Source of the DNA: Rhizobium sp. J15
Lineage (GTDB): Bacteria > Pseudomonadota > Alphaproteobacteria > Rhizobiales > Rhizobiaceae
Assembly: GCF_002531825.1 (NCBI RefSeq)
Contig: NZ_NWSX01000061.1
Location: forward strand, 1-34,804
Reading direction: 5' to 3'
DNA: 34,804 nt
The first letter of the stretch is position 1; the number at the start of each line of letters is the position of its first letter. The notes beneath the pieces were generated by a model that had not been told where the DNA came from, ran no database searches, and saw only the letters and a list, made by a program, of their open reading frames with translations. This document shows, in pieces, positions 24,360-31,588 of this stretch. The translations under genes and the position numbers were made by a program.

Positions 24360-26501
24360 CTAGGACGCCATCGCATAAGCGCTATGGTTTATGTCTTTCA
24401 GGCTTCTCGTTTTGAATTGTCCCATCAGGGCGGCAAGTCTGTCAGTCTCATGCACTAGGCTTTGTGCGGCAGCGGTGGTTTGCTCGACCATCGCTGCATT
24501 TTGTTGTGTCACCTTGTCCATCTGATCGCCAGCCGCCGAAACCTCGCGCAGGCTGATTGCCTGATCGCGTGCCGACACGGCTATTTCGGTCACGGTCGCG
24601 CTCATGGTATTAAAGTGAGAGACGATCAGCTCAAGCGAAGACCCTGACTCGGCTACCAGCCTAACGCCAACATCAACCTGGTCCGACGATGTCGAAATGA
24701 GTTGCTTGATTTCCTTTGCCGCATTTGCAGACCGTTGTGCAAGTTCGCGGACCTCCTGTGCGACAACGGCAAAACCCTTGCCGGCTTCGCCGGCCCTGGC
24801 GGCTTCAACGCCGGCATTTAATGCCAAGAGATTCGTCTGAAAGGCAATCTCGTCAATGACGCCTATGATGCTTTCGATTCTTGCGGAAGAATTTTGGATT
24901 TCATTCATTGCCGAGATTGCGCGATTGACGATTTCTCCACCTTTTTCGGCGTTCGCACGGGTTGTCGTTACCTCATCGTTGGCTCGGCTGGCGCCGTCAG
25001 CCATTCCGTTGACACCTCGTGTAACCTCCGAGAGCGCCGCGACAGTCTGTTCGAGCGACGAAGCCTGCTGTTCAGTGCGACGAGCAAGATCATTCGTCGC
25101 GGTGGAGATCTCACCCAGACCCGACCTTATCGTCGAAACGGCCTGAATGACGGCGTCGAATGCGCTTTCCAGACTTGCTACCGAATTGTTGAAGCGCTCG
25201 CGGATAATGGAGTAACGGGCATCCACGTCACCGATCCTGGCCGTCAAATCTCCGGTCGACAATGCGTCCAAACCTTTCGAAATCTGGCGGAAGGCAAATT
25301 CCATCGCATCTGCCTCAGCCATTCGTTGCCCCTCCTGGCGCTGGCGCTGCTCCTCGGAAGCAAGCCTGACGCTTTCGGTGGCGTTATCGGCTGCTGCCTT
25401 GGCGTGCTTGGTTTCCTGGAACACCATCAGCGAGCGCGCCATGGCACCGAGTTCATGGCCGTTGTCGGCGCCGGCGAATTCGGTCAGGTCCTCGCCATGA
25501 GCCAGTCGTTCCATCTTCCCAGCTATGGTGCGCACAGCAGATGAAATTAACCGCCCGAGGCAATATGAGAGTGCAAGGCCGATCACGATCAATGCCGCGC
25601 TGACAGCAAGCGTAACTGTCGTGGCGCTCGAGACCGTCTGGTCGACGGAGCCATCGAGTTCTTTTTGGGTGTTGGCAACGCTTGCCTGTAATGCCTGGAA
25701 ACCTGTCGCTATCTTTGGACCGAGTTCATTAATTTCGCTTACCCTGATGCGCTTGGTTTCACTCCAAACGTCCCGCATCTCACCAAGACGTGCGCTATAG
25801 TTCTGCATGAGTTGCGCGGCACCGGAAAGACGCGTTTGCTGCAGCTCATCGCGGGCCATTTTGGCGGCGGCGGCATTCAGATCGACCGCCTCACTCAGGG
25901 CAAGTTGCGCAGCGTCATACGCCTTCAAATCGCCGGAATTAACGAAGCGTTCGGAAAAATAGAGGCTTTTGTTGAGGGCTTCGAGGGTCGTCGTTGTCGC
26001 GTAAAGAAGCTTCAGATCGTTCTGACGCCAGGCACTGCGCAATACGTCATTCAGGGCAATGCCTGTCCACGGCCCGAATTCAGTAACTTTGGAAAGAAGC
26101 TGATCATGCCGTGACTGCAGCGCAACCAGCCTGTCGAACGCCTGGTCGTAGGCTGCGATCTGTCCCCTTATTGTGGCGACGGCGGCTTGCAGGCTTGGGT
26201 TCCCGGCCAGACGCGCATCGTCAAGCGCGAATGAACTGACCCCTGATTTGAAACGTCCAATCAATTCCCTCGACGGCTCAGACCGAAACGCTTCGGCCGA
26301 CATCTGAATGTCGCGAAGCCGATCGCTATAAGTCGAGATGGCGAGGCTTTCACCGACCGTAGCGCGGTAAGACGAAAAGACCGACGTGAGCTTATCCATC
26401 CCGAACATGACGTTGAGCGACAGGAGGCTCATGAAAAAGATGAGAGGAAGAAAGCCTAGCGTGATTTGGGCACGGATGCTGAGTTTGTTCCAGAAATGCA
26501 T
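24360..26501 (-). CDS. Methyl-accepting chemotaxis protein
   Basis: A 713-residue transmembrane chemoreceptor that feeds the CheA/CheW pathway. TM1 is at about residues 14-34, a long helical periplasmic sensor domain at 35-292, TM2 at 294-316, then HAMP (to ~370) and a second HAMP-like segment containing LDALSTGDLTARIG. The signalling hairpin tip EIAFQTNLLALNAGVEAARA and GKGFAVVAQEVRELAQRS lies at about 546-591. There is no C-terminal NWETF-type methylase tether. The ATG at 26501 is preceded by GAGGCG. The gene lies 17 bases after a sugar-type binding protein on the same strand, suggesting that the receptor senses the loaded binding protein, as Trg and Tsr-like systems do in other bacteria. 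Confidence 0.95.
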   Translation of the reverse strand: MHFWNKLSIRAQITLGFLPLIFFMSLLSLNVMFGMDKLTSVFSSYRATVGESLAISTYSDRLRDIQMSAEAFRSEPSRELIGRFKSGVSSFALDDARLAGNPSLQAAVATIRGQIAAYDQAFDRLVALQSRHDQLLSKVTEFGPWTGIALNDVLRSAWRQNDLKLLYATTTTLEALNKSLYFSERFVNSGDLKAYDAAQLALSEAVDLNAAAAKMARDELQQTRLSGAAQLMQNYSARLGEMRDVWSETKRIRVSEINELGPKIATGFQALQASVANTQKELDGSVDQTVSSATTVTLAVSAALIVIGLALSYCLGRLISSAVRTIAGKMERLAHGEDLTEFAGADNGHELGAMARSLMVFQETKHAKAAADNATESVRLASEEQRQRQEGQRMAEADAMEFAFRQISKGLDALSTGDLTARIGDVDARYSIIRERFNNSVASLESAFDAVIQAVSTIRSGLGEISTATNDLARRTEQQASSLEQTVAALSEVTRGVNGMADGASRANDEVTTTRANAEKGGEIVNRAISAMNEIQNSSARIESIIGVIDEIAFQTNLLALNAGVEAARAGEAGKGFAVVAQEVRELAQRSANAAKEIKQLISTSSDQVDVGVRLVAESGSSLELIVSHFNTMSATVTEIAVSARDQAISLREVSAAGDQMDKVTQQNAAMVEQTTAAAQSLVHETDRLAALMGQFKTRSLKDINHSAYAMAS

Positions 26502-26518
26502 GATGGCGCCTCGAAAGC

Positions 26519-27448
26519 TTACCGGCTATTGACCAGGTATTGATCGACATTCTGTGGGGTGACGAGCTCGAATGGGATGTAGTTTTCCCGTGGCACCTTT
26601 TCTCCCTGCGCAAGCTTGAGTGCTGCATCGACAGCTCCTGCGCCCTGGGCCGCGGCATTCTGAAACACGGTGACTTTTAGTTCGCCAGCCTTCATCGCTT
26701 CGAGGGCAGGGTGAATCGCATCGATGCCGGCGACGATCACGTTCTTCGTCGCGCCATCGTTGCGCTTCAGGGCTCGGATGGCTCCAAGCGCCATATCGTC
26801 GTTGTTCGCCAAGATCGCGTCGAACTTGACGCCCGCGGTCAGCCATTCCTCGACTTGGGCTTCGGCAAAGTCGGGCGACCAATAGGCAGTCTGACGCTCG
26901 ACGACTTTGAGACCATTGCAGTCGGGCGTGGAAAGGACATCATCGACATCTGTGGTCCGGGCTCGCGCTGCAGCATGAAAAGGCTCGCCGACGAGTACAG
27001 CAATGTTGCCCTGTCCATTCAGCAGTCTGCACACCTCCTTAGCCTGAAGGGAACCGGATTGCTTCTCGTCGGAGGCAACCACGGCCTGGTTCGGTGGGAG
27101 GTCAAGGACGTTGGCTGGAACGTTATTAACATAGACAAGGGGGATGCCCGCCCCAAAGGCAATTGGCGTCAGTTGCGCGCCGAGATCGCCGTCAGCGAGC
27201 AGCACAACCAGAGCGTCGACCTTGCGAGCCACGAGTTCCGTGACCTGCTTCTTCTGCAGGTCCCCATCGCCTTTCGCGTCCGTCGTGACGACGTCGACGC
27301 CACCCGCGCCTTTTGCGTGCGCAAGAAGCCCCCGCAGCAAAGTAGAATTAAATTCGTCGAGGTTGGAAACCGAAACGCCGAGCGTCGCGGCATTTCCATG
27401 CGATGTCAACGTTAACATTAGCAATGATAAAAATACAATTCGGCGCAT
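26519..27448 (-). CDS. Periplasmic sugar/polyol-binding protein (inositol/rhizopine type)
   Basis: A 309-residue binding protein of the ribose/galactose-binding (Peripla_BP_4) type. A signal peptide MRRIVFLSLLMLTLTSHGNA precedes ATLGVSVSNLDEFN. Family blocks PLVYVNNVPAN, KEVCRLLNGQGNIAVLVGEP, ILANNDDMALGAIRAL and IPFELVTPQNV closely resemble those of IbpA/MocB-like inositol or rhizopine binders and those of the second binding protein at 28416. A strong GGAGAGGGA lies before the ATG. No transporter gene follows; instead a chemoreceptor does, so it may serve chemotaxis. An operator-like site overlaps its signal-peptide codons. Confidence 0.9.
   Translation of the reverse strand: MRRIVFLSLLMLTLTSHGNAATLGVSVSNLDEFNSTLLRGLLAHAKGAGGVDVVTTDAKGDGDLQKKQVTELVARKVDALVVLLADGDLGAQLTPIAFGAGIPLVYVNNVPANVLDLPPNQAVVASDEKQSGSLQAKEVCRLLNGQGNIAVLVGEPFHAAARARTTDVDDVLSTPDCNGLKVVERQTAYWSPDFAEAQVEEWLTAGVKFDAILANNDDMALGAIRALKRNDGATKNVIVAGIDAIHPALEAMKAGELKVTVFQNAAAQGAGAVDAALKLAQGEKVPRENYIPFELVTPQNVDQYLVNSR
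27404..27418. promoter_or_regulatory. LacI-type operator inside the binding-protein gene
   Basis: TGTCAACGTTAACAT is a near-perfect palindrome matching the sites at 28232 and 28325. It lies about 31-45 bases downstream of the start codon, within the signal-peptide region. Confidence 0.55.
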
Positions 27449-27752
27449 TTTCCCTCTCCAAAAATGTTAGCTGATCGCGGGATTATCAAACAGTTCTAGT
27501 AAAAAGAGACTTAATCACACGATGGGGAACCGGAGCGCCTGCGACGGGTCCTGATGTGGTCGAAGGTTGACTGACGGCCTAGATATCGTCGGCTGGACTT
27601 GCCGAGGCGCCCTGCCGCGAAGGCATCGGGAAACGCAGACTGGCAATCATGCGTTACCGCGCTGAAATTCTCGATCGCGCAACGGTGTTCGACGAAAGGC
27701 TGACGAGTAAAGCTCGGATGAAACAGCGTGCATTATCCTGCGAAGCAGGCCG
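27449..27752. other. Intergenic stretch without recognised gene
   Basis: Upstream of the minus-strand binding-protein gene and downstream of the tiny minus-strand gene pair. It should contain the promoter of the binding protein/chemoreceptor unit. I see no convincing gene, repeat or hairpin. Confidence 0.3.
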
Positions 27753-27911
27753 CTAAAGGATGTATAACAATCCGATGGCGAGGCCTATAGCCACGAGGCA
27801 AAGCGCCACGGAAGCCGGCCCGTTTTGGTTGGCGAGGCAGTTTTTCTCGTGTCCACGCTCGGCCAACGCTTCGAGGAACAGGAACTGCGTCGTGAAGTCC
27901 GCCGGACTCAT
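27753..27911 (-). CDS. Small membrane protein (52 aa)
   Basis: The frame starts MSPADFTTQFLFLEALAERG and ends with a hydrophobic helix (VALCLVAIGLAIGLLYIL), so a C-terminally anchored single-span protein is likely. Its ATG overlaps the stop of the upstream 78-aa frame as ATGA, a strong sign of coupled genes. It is too short for default gene finders. No family recognised. Confidence 0.45.
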   Translation of the reverse strand: MSPADFTTQFLFLEALAERGHEKNCLANQNGPASVALCLVAIGLAIGLLYIL

Positions 27912-28144
27912 CGTCCGGCAGCAACCGCCGAAGCTGCAGGAACCGTTTCGGCGGAAGCTTGGTCGACCCCGACCGCGCGCTGCAGAACAGCTAGGCTCGC
28001 CTGGGCCTGCATCAGCCGAAGATCACCGATGATAGCGCCCTCCCGTGCGAGAAAGGCGGAGATTGGGTGACCATATAAAATACCCATTAAAACGGCGGCT
28101 GAAAGCAATGGCGCACCGCGGATCGCTGCCTTGGAGATGTGCAT
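27908..28144 (-). CDS. Small hypothetical protein (78 aa) with hydrophobic N-terminus
   Basis: The sequence begins MHISKAAIRGAPLLSAAVLM and continues with ILYGHPISAFLAREG, a possible signal anchor with basic start, followed by a polar Ala-rich tail. AAGGGAAC lies about nine bases before the ATG. A minus-strand promoter candidate (TTGACC, 16 bases, TATCAT; 28167-28194) is just upstream. It overlaps the next small gene by four bases. Function unknown; it may be a leader or membrane peptide. Confidence 0.45.
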   Translation of the reverse strand: MHISKAAIRGAPLLSAAVLMGILYGHPISAFLAREGAIIGDLRLMQAQASLAVLQRAVGVDQASAETVPAASAVAAGR

Positions 28145-28166
28145 TTTTAAGTTCCCTTTTTTGTCG

Positions 28167-28194
28167 ATGATAGATTAAAAAAATAATTGGTCAA
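28167..28194 (-). promoter_or_regulatory. Candidate promoter of the small gene pair
   Basis: On the minus strand TTGACC (28189-28194) and TATCAT (28167-28172) are 16 bases apart and end 23 bases before the 78-aa frame start. The surrounding DNA is AT-rich. Confidence 0.4.
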
Positions 28195-28200
28195 TAAGAA

Positions 28201-28246
28201 TGTAATCGTTGACATCGCCATTTTTTGATGTTGTATACGTTAACAT
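28201..28246 (+). promoter_or_regulatory. Promoter with two LacI-type operators over -35 and -10
   Basis: TTGACA (28209-28214) and TGTATA (28232-28237) are separated by 17 bases, a good sigma70 promoter. Operator TGTAATCGTTGACAT (28201-28215) covers the -35 and TGTATACGTTAACAT (28232-28246) covers the -10. The two sites are 31 bp apart, about three helical turns, so they face the same side. Confidence 0.65.
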
Positions 28247-28324
28247 CGACCGAACACAGCATATTTTGTCGTTAGATAGCCTCAAGAAGGTAATCAGCGC
28301 GCAAAAATCTAATGGGTCGAGGTA

Positions 28325-28339
28325 TGTAAACGTTAACAT
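28325..28339. promoter_or_regulatory. Third LacI-type operator
   Basis: TGTAAACGTTAACAT lies 93 bp (three times 31) downstream of the -10 operator and 77 bases upstream of the second binding-protein start. This phasing would suit a looped repressor complex. Confidence 0.6.
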
Positions 28340-28415
28340 ATCATTCGGTCTCGGAGGAGGCCGTTTCGGTGACAGCGGGTGCCGCCAGCACGCCGCGTGA
28401 AGGAGGGGAATGCGC

Positions 28416-29354
28416 ATGAAAAAGCTCATCACTGGAACTGCAGCACTGCTTTTGGCGACGTCGACCGCCTATGCCGGGGACATCGGCGTGGCGATCTCTC
28501 ATAGCGACTCTTTTCTCGCCGTCATGGTTCAGGGAATGAAGGACGAGGCGGCCAAGACAAAGCAGCCGCTCCAGATCGAGTTTGCCGAAGCCGACATCAA
28601 CAAGCAGCTGTCGCAAATTCAGAATTTCATCGCCGCAAAGGTCGATGCGATCATCGTCAACGTCGTCGAAAGCTCGGCTTCCCCGGCGATCACCAAAATG
28701 GCGGCCGATGCCGGCGTGCCGCTGATTTATGTCAACAATACCCCAAGCGACCTCGATGCGCTCGGCTCGAAGGCTGCATTCATCGGATCGAACGAAGCCG
28801 AGGCTGGCGAACTCGAGACGAAGGAAGTTTGCCGCGTTTTGAAGGAAAGCGGCAAAACCAGCGATGCCGGGATTCTGATTATCCAGGGCATCCTGGCACA
28901 GCACAGCGCCGAACTGCGCAGCAAGGCCGTGCATGACGTTATCGCAACGCCCGACTGCAACTTCATGAAAGTGATCGACGAACAGTCGGCCAACTGGGAT
29001 CCGGTCAAAGCGCAGGACCTGATGACCAACTGGATCACGGCCGGCTACAAGCCTGCTGCCGTCATCGCGAACAACGATGAAATGGCGCTCGGTGCCATCA
29101 ATTCCATGAAGGCGGCCGGCTGGGACATGAAAGACGTCGTCGTGGCAGGCATCGACGCTACCAAGGAGGCGATGCATTACATGCAGACCGGCGATCTGGA
29201 TGTGAGCGTCTTCCAAGATGCGATCGGTCAAGGCGCCGGGTCCGTCGACGCCGCAATCAAGATGGCAAAGGGAGAAAAGGTGCAATCGCCCGTTTGGATC
29301 CCGTTCGAACTGGTCAATCCTGCCAACGTCGACAAGTACATCAGCAAGAACTGA
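28416..29354 (+). CDS. Periplasmic inositol/rhizopine-type binding protein
   Basis: A 312-residue Peripla_BP_4 protein with a signal peptide MKKLITGTAALLLATSTAYA cut before GDIGVAISH. Conserved blocks QIQNFIAAKVDAIIVNVVES, PLIYVNNTPSD, ELETKEVCRVL, NWITAGYKPAAVIANNDEMA and IPFELVNPANV match inositol-binding IbpA and rhizopine-binding MocB-like proteins. The ATG at 28416 is chosen because AGGAGGGG ends eight bases upstream; the ATG at 28410 is too close. It is the first gene of the unit with an inositol dehydrogenase, a MocA-like gene and pntAB. No permease or ATPase of its transporter is in the window. Confidence 0.9.
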   Translation: MKKLITGTAALLLATSTAYAGDIGVAISHSDSFLAVMVQGMKDEAAKTKQPLQIEFAEADINKQLSQIQNFIAAKVDAIIVNVVESSASPAITKMAADAGVPLIYVNNTPSDLDALGSKAAFIGSNEAEAGELETKEVCRVLKESGKTSDAGILIIQGILAQHSAELRSKAVHDVIATPDCNFMKVIDEQSANWDPVKAQDLMTNWITAGYKPAAVIANNDEMALGAINSMKAAGWDMKDVVVAGIDATKEAMHYMQTGDLDVSVFQDAIGQGAGSVDAAIKMAKGEKVQSPVWIPFELVNPANVDKYISKN

Positions 29355-29368
29355 CACTACGGCGGACA

Positions 29369-29400
29369 AGACAGGTGCGCATCCCGATGCGCACCTGTCT
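29369..29400. terminator. Perfect 14-bp hairpin after the binding-protein gene
   Basis: AGACAGGTGCGCAT (29369-29382) pairs completely with ATGCGCACCTGTCT (29387-29400) around a CCCG loop, starting 14 bases after the stop. There is no T run. In binding-protein operons such stems often protect the upstream mRNA and lower read-through into the next genes. Confidence 0.6.
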
Positions 29401-29490
29401 CTCACGAAGGTTCGCGTCGGAGCCCTCGTCGAAGCGACGTGACCCCCTGGCGGGACGCCTTTTGATCTTGGGTCAGAAAGAGATCGTAAG

Positions 29491-30475
29491 ATGGTTAGAT
29501 TCGGCATTTTGGGCTGCGGTCGCATCGGTCAGGTGCATGCTGCATCGATCGGACGGATCGAAGGCGCCGAACTTGCTGCCGTTGCCGACATTTCCTCCGA
29601 GGCGGCATCTGCCTGTGCGGCGCGCTTTAAGACGGTCGTTCGCCGCATCGACGACATTATCAATGCCAACGATATTGACGCTGTGGTCATCGCCACTTCG
29701 ACATCCACGCATTTCGATCTGGTGACCGCAGCAGCGCGGACAGGCAAGGCGATCTTCTGCGAGAAGCCAATCGATCTTTCCTCCGACCGAGTTCGCTCTT
29801 GTATCCAGGCCGTCAATGCTGCCGGCGTTACCTTCATGACAGCCTTCAACCAGCGTTTCGATCCTCACTTCAGCGCTCTTCAGGCCCGCGTGCGGGCAGG
29901 TGAAATCGGAGATGTGGAGACCGTTTCGATCGTCTCGCGCGACCCTGGTCCGCCCCCCGTGTCCTATGTCAAGACCTCTTTTCCGGGACATGATGATCCA
30001 TGACCTCGACATGGCGAGGTTCGTTCTCGGCGAGGAGCCGGTGACGGTATTTGCAGTCGGGTCCAATCTTGTCGATGCGGGCATCAAGGAAGCCGGCGAC
30101 GTCGACACTGCGGCAGTCATTTTAACGACGGCCAGCGGACGAATCTGCCAGATCACCAATTCGCGCAGGACGACGTACGGCTACGACAAGCGCCTCGAAG
30201 TCCACGGATCCAAGGGGATGCTTCGCGTCTCCAACGTGCTTGAGAACCTGGTCGAGCGGGCGGGAAACAACGGCTTTGAACAGTCTGTCGCCCAAGCATT
30301 CTTCCTCGAACGCTTCGAAGCGGCCTACCTCGCCGAAATGCGCCATTTCATCGAGGCAGTTTCTTCCGGGACCGCCCCGATTCCGAGCGCCGAGGATGGA
30401 CTTCGCGCCCAACTCATTGCCGATGCGGCAACTGAGTCATGGCAAGAGTGCCGGCCGGTCGACATCCCTCGCTAA
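29491..30475 (+). pseudogene. Inositol 2-dehydrogenase (IolG/IdhA-like), frameshifted
   Basis: Gfo/Idh/MocA-family gene. The first part (to about 29976) reads MVRFGILGCGRIGQVHAASI with the NAD site, then EKPIDL with the catalytic Lys. The second part continues in another frame as LFRDMMIHDLDMARFVLGEE, holding the Asp and His of the active site. The join is at about 29974-29981, where a short deletion (probably eight bases coding part of a Ser-Gly-Gly turn) breaks the frame; adding eight bases would restore about 330 residues, the normal length. If the sequence is right the enzyme is inactive, though all motifs are otherwise well kept. It would oxidise myo-inositol or a related polyol. Confidence 0.82.
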
Positions 30476-30508
30476 CGGCCAAAGTGTTTAACATTCGGAA
30501 AAACGCCC

Positions 30509-31471
30509 ATGAAAATCGCGATCATTGGCCTTGGCAAGGTGGCGGAGCTCCATGTCCAGGCACTTCGTCAGATAGGACCAGATATTTTTGCCGGCGGGTG
30601 GAATCGCTCGGCGGACAAGGCAGCGGATTTCTGCCGACGTTTTGGGGGGGTGGTGTACCCCTCGGTCGAGGCGCTCCTCGCCGATGATAAGATCGACGCC
30701 ATTCTCGTCGCCACGAGCACGGCTTCCCATTTCGAATTTGCCAAGCGTAGTCTCCAGGCGGGAAAGCACGTCCTCCTGGAAAAGCCGCTCTGCGAAAGAG
30801 CCGAACAGATTAGGGAACTTGCGGACATCGCCGCAAGGCATGACCGTATCTGCATGCCGTCGCATAACTACATCTATGCGGAGAGCATGCGCCGCCTCAA
30901 AGCCCACATCGAGGACGGCCGACTGGGTGACATCGTTAATTTCTGGGCAATCTATAACAAGCGTCATGACGCCTCCATAGGTGAACCCGACCTGACGATG
31001 CGGGAATTGATGATTCATCACGCCTATTGCATGTTGTTTTTCCTCGGGCGTCCCTCGCATGTTTACGCGACAGGCACGAACGTGCATTTCGACGATAAGC
31101 AGGCGCACGACCAGCTCATGATCACCGCGGAATATGCCGATGGGAGAATCGCAAACCTCTGGGGCAGTTTCTCGGCCGACGACAGAAGTCGCGAACCATG
31201 GTCCTGCTATTTTAAGGTCCTGGGCACCGAAGGAAGCGGTGTCGTTCCCTGGGACGTGACGAAGTTCGGGCAGGCATCCATCCCGTTCTGGGATGATGCG
31301 ACTTATTGGGACAGTTTCCTGCAGGTCGAGCAATATTTTCTGAACGAGTGCCTCGCAAAGGCTTCGCTTCCGCTATCGACGTTGGCTGATGCCTATGACG
31401 CGGCGGTCATTCTTGACGCGGCGCGTCTTTCGTTGGTCGAAAAACGTCGGATAGAAATCGCCTACCGATAA
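30509..31471 (+). CDS. Gfo/Idh/MocA-family oxidoreductase
   Basis: A 320-residue NAD(P)-dependent dehydrogenase. The Rossmann start MKIAIIGLGKVAELHVQAL, the ATSTASHFEFAKRSLQAGKH stretch and LLEKPLCER with the catalytic Lys are intact. The typical GxxxDxxxH is represented by MRELMIHHAYCMLFFLG. In operon with a rhizopine/inositol-type binding protein and an IdhA-like gene it resembles the rhizopine catabolism gene mocA, but the neighbouring mocC/mocR-like genes are not seen, so a more general polyol role is equally possible. The start has only a weak ribosome site (CGGAAAAA), 33 bases after the previous stop. Confidence 0.87.
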   Translation: MKIAIIGLGKVAELHVQALRQIGPDIFAGGWNRSADKAADFCRRFGGVVYPSVEALLADDKIDAILVATSTASHFEFAKRSLQAGKHVLLEKPLCERAEQIRELADIAARHDRICMPSHNYIYAESMRRLKAHIEDGRLGDIVNFWAIYNKRHDASIGEPDLTMRELMIHHAYCMLFFLGRPSHVYATGTNVHFDDKQAHDQLMITAEYADGRIANLWGSFSADDRSREPWSCYFKVLGTEGSGVVPWDVTKFGQASIPFWDDATYWDSFLQVEQYFLNECLAKASLPLSTLADAYDAAVILDAARLSLVEKRRIEIAYR

Positions 31472-31544
31472 CGATTGATAACCGAAGCGAACGTCCTTCG
31501 TGACGACAGCAAAAAACAATTCGAGCCCATACGGGCTTCGATCG

Positions 31545-31556
31545 TGCCCGCGGGCA
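31545..31556. repeat. Short GC-rich palindrome before pntA copy 2
   Basis: TGCCCGCGGGCA is a perfect 12-bp palindrome 33 bases upstream of pntA copy 2. A looser hairpin, AGCCC/GGGCT around ATAC at 31524-31537, lies just before it. They may act in mRNA folding or protein binding. Confidence 0.3.
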
Positions 31557-31588
31557 TTGGCTGGTCAGCAAACCATTTGTGAGGAAAG

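Noticed and set aside
28341..29525. A 394-codon minus-strand frame opposite the second binding protein
   Set aside because: The plus-strand gene has a signal peptide and family motifs; the long antisense frame is a codon-bias artefact.
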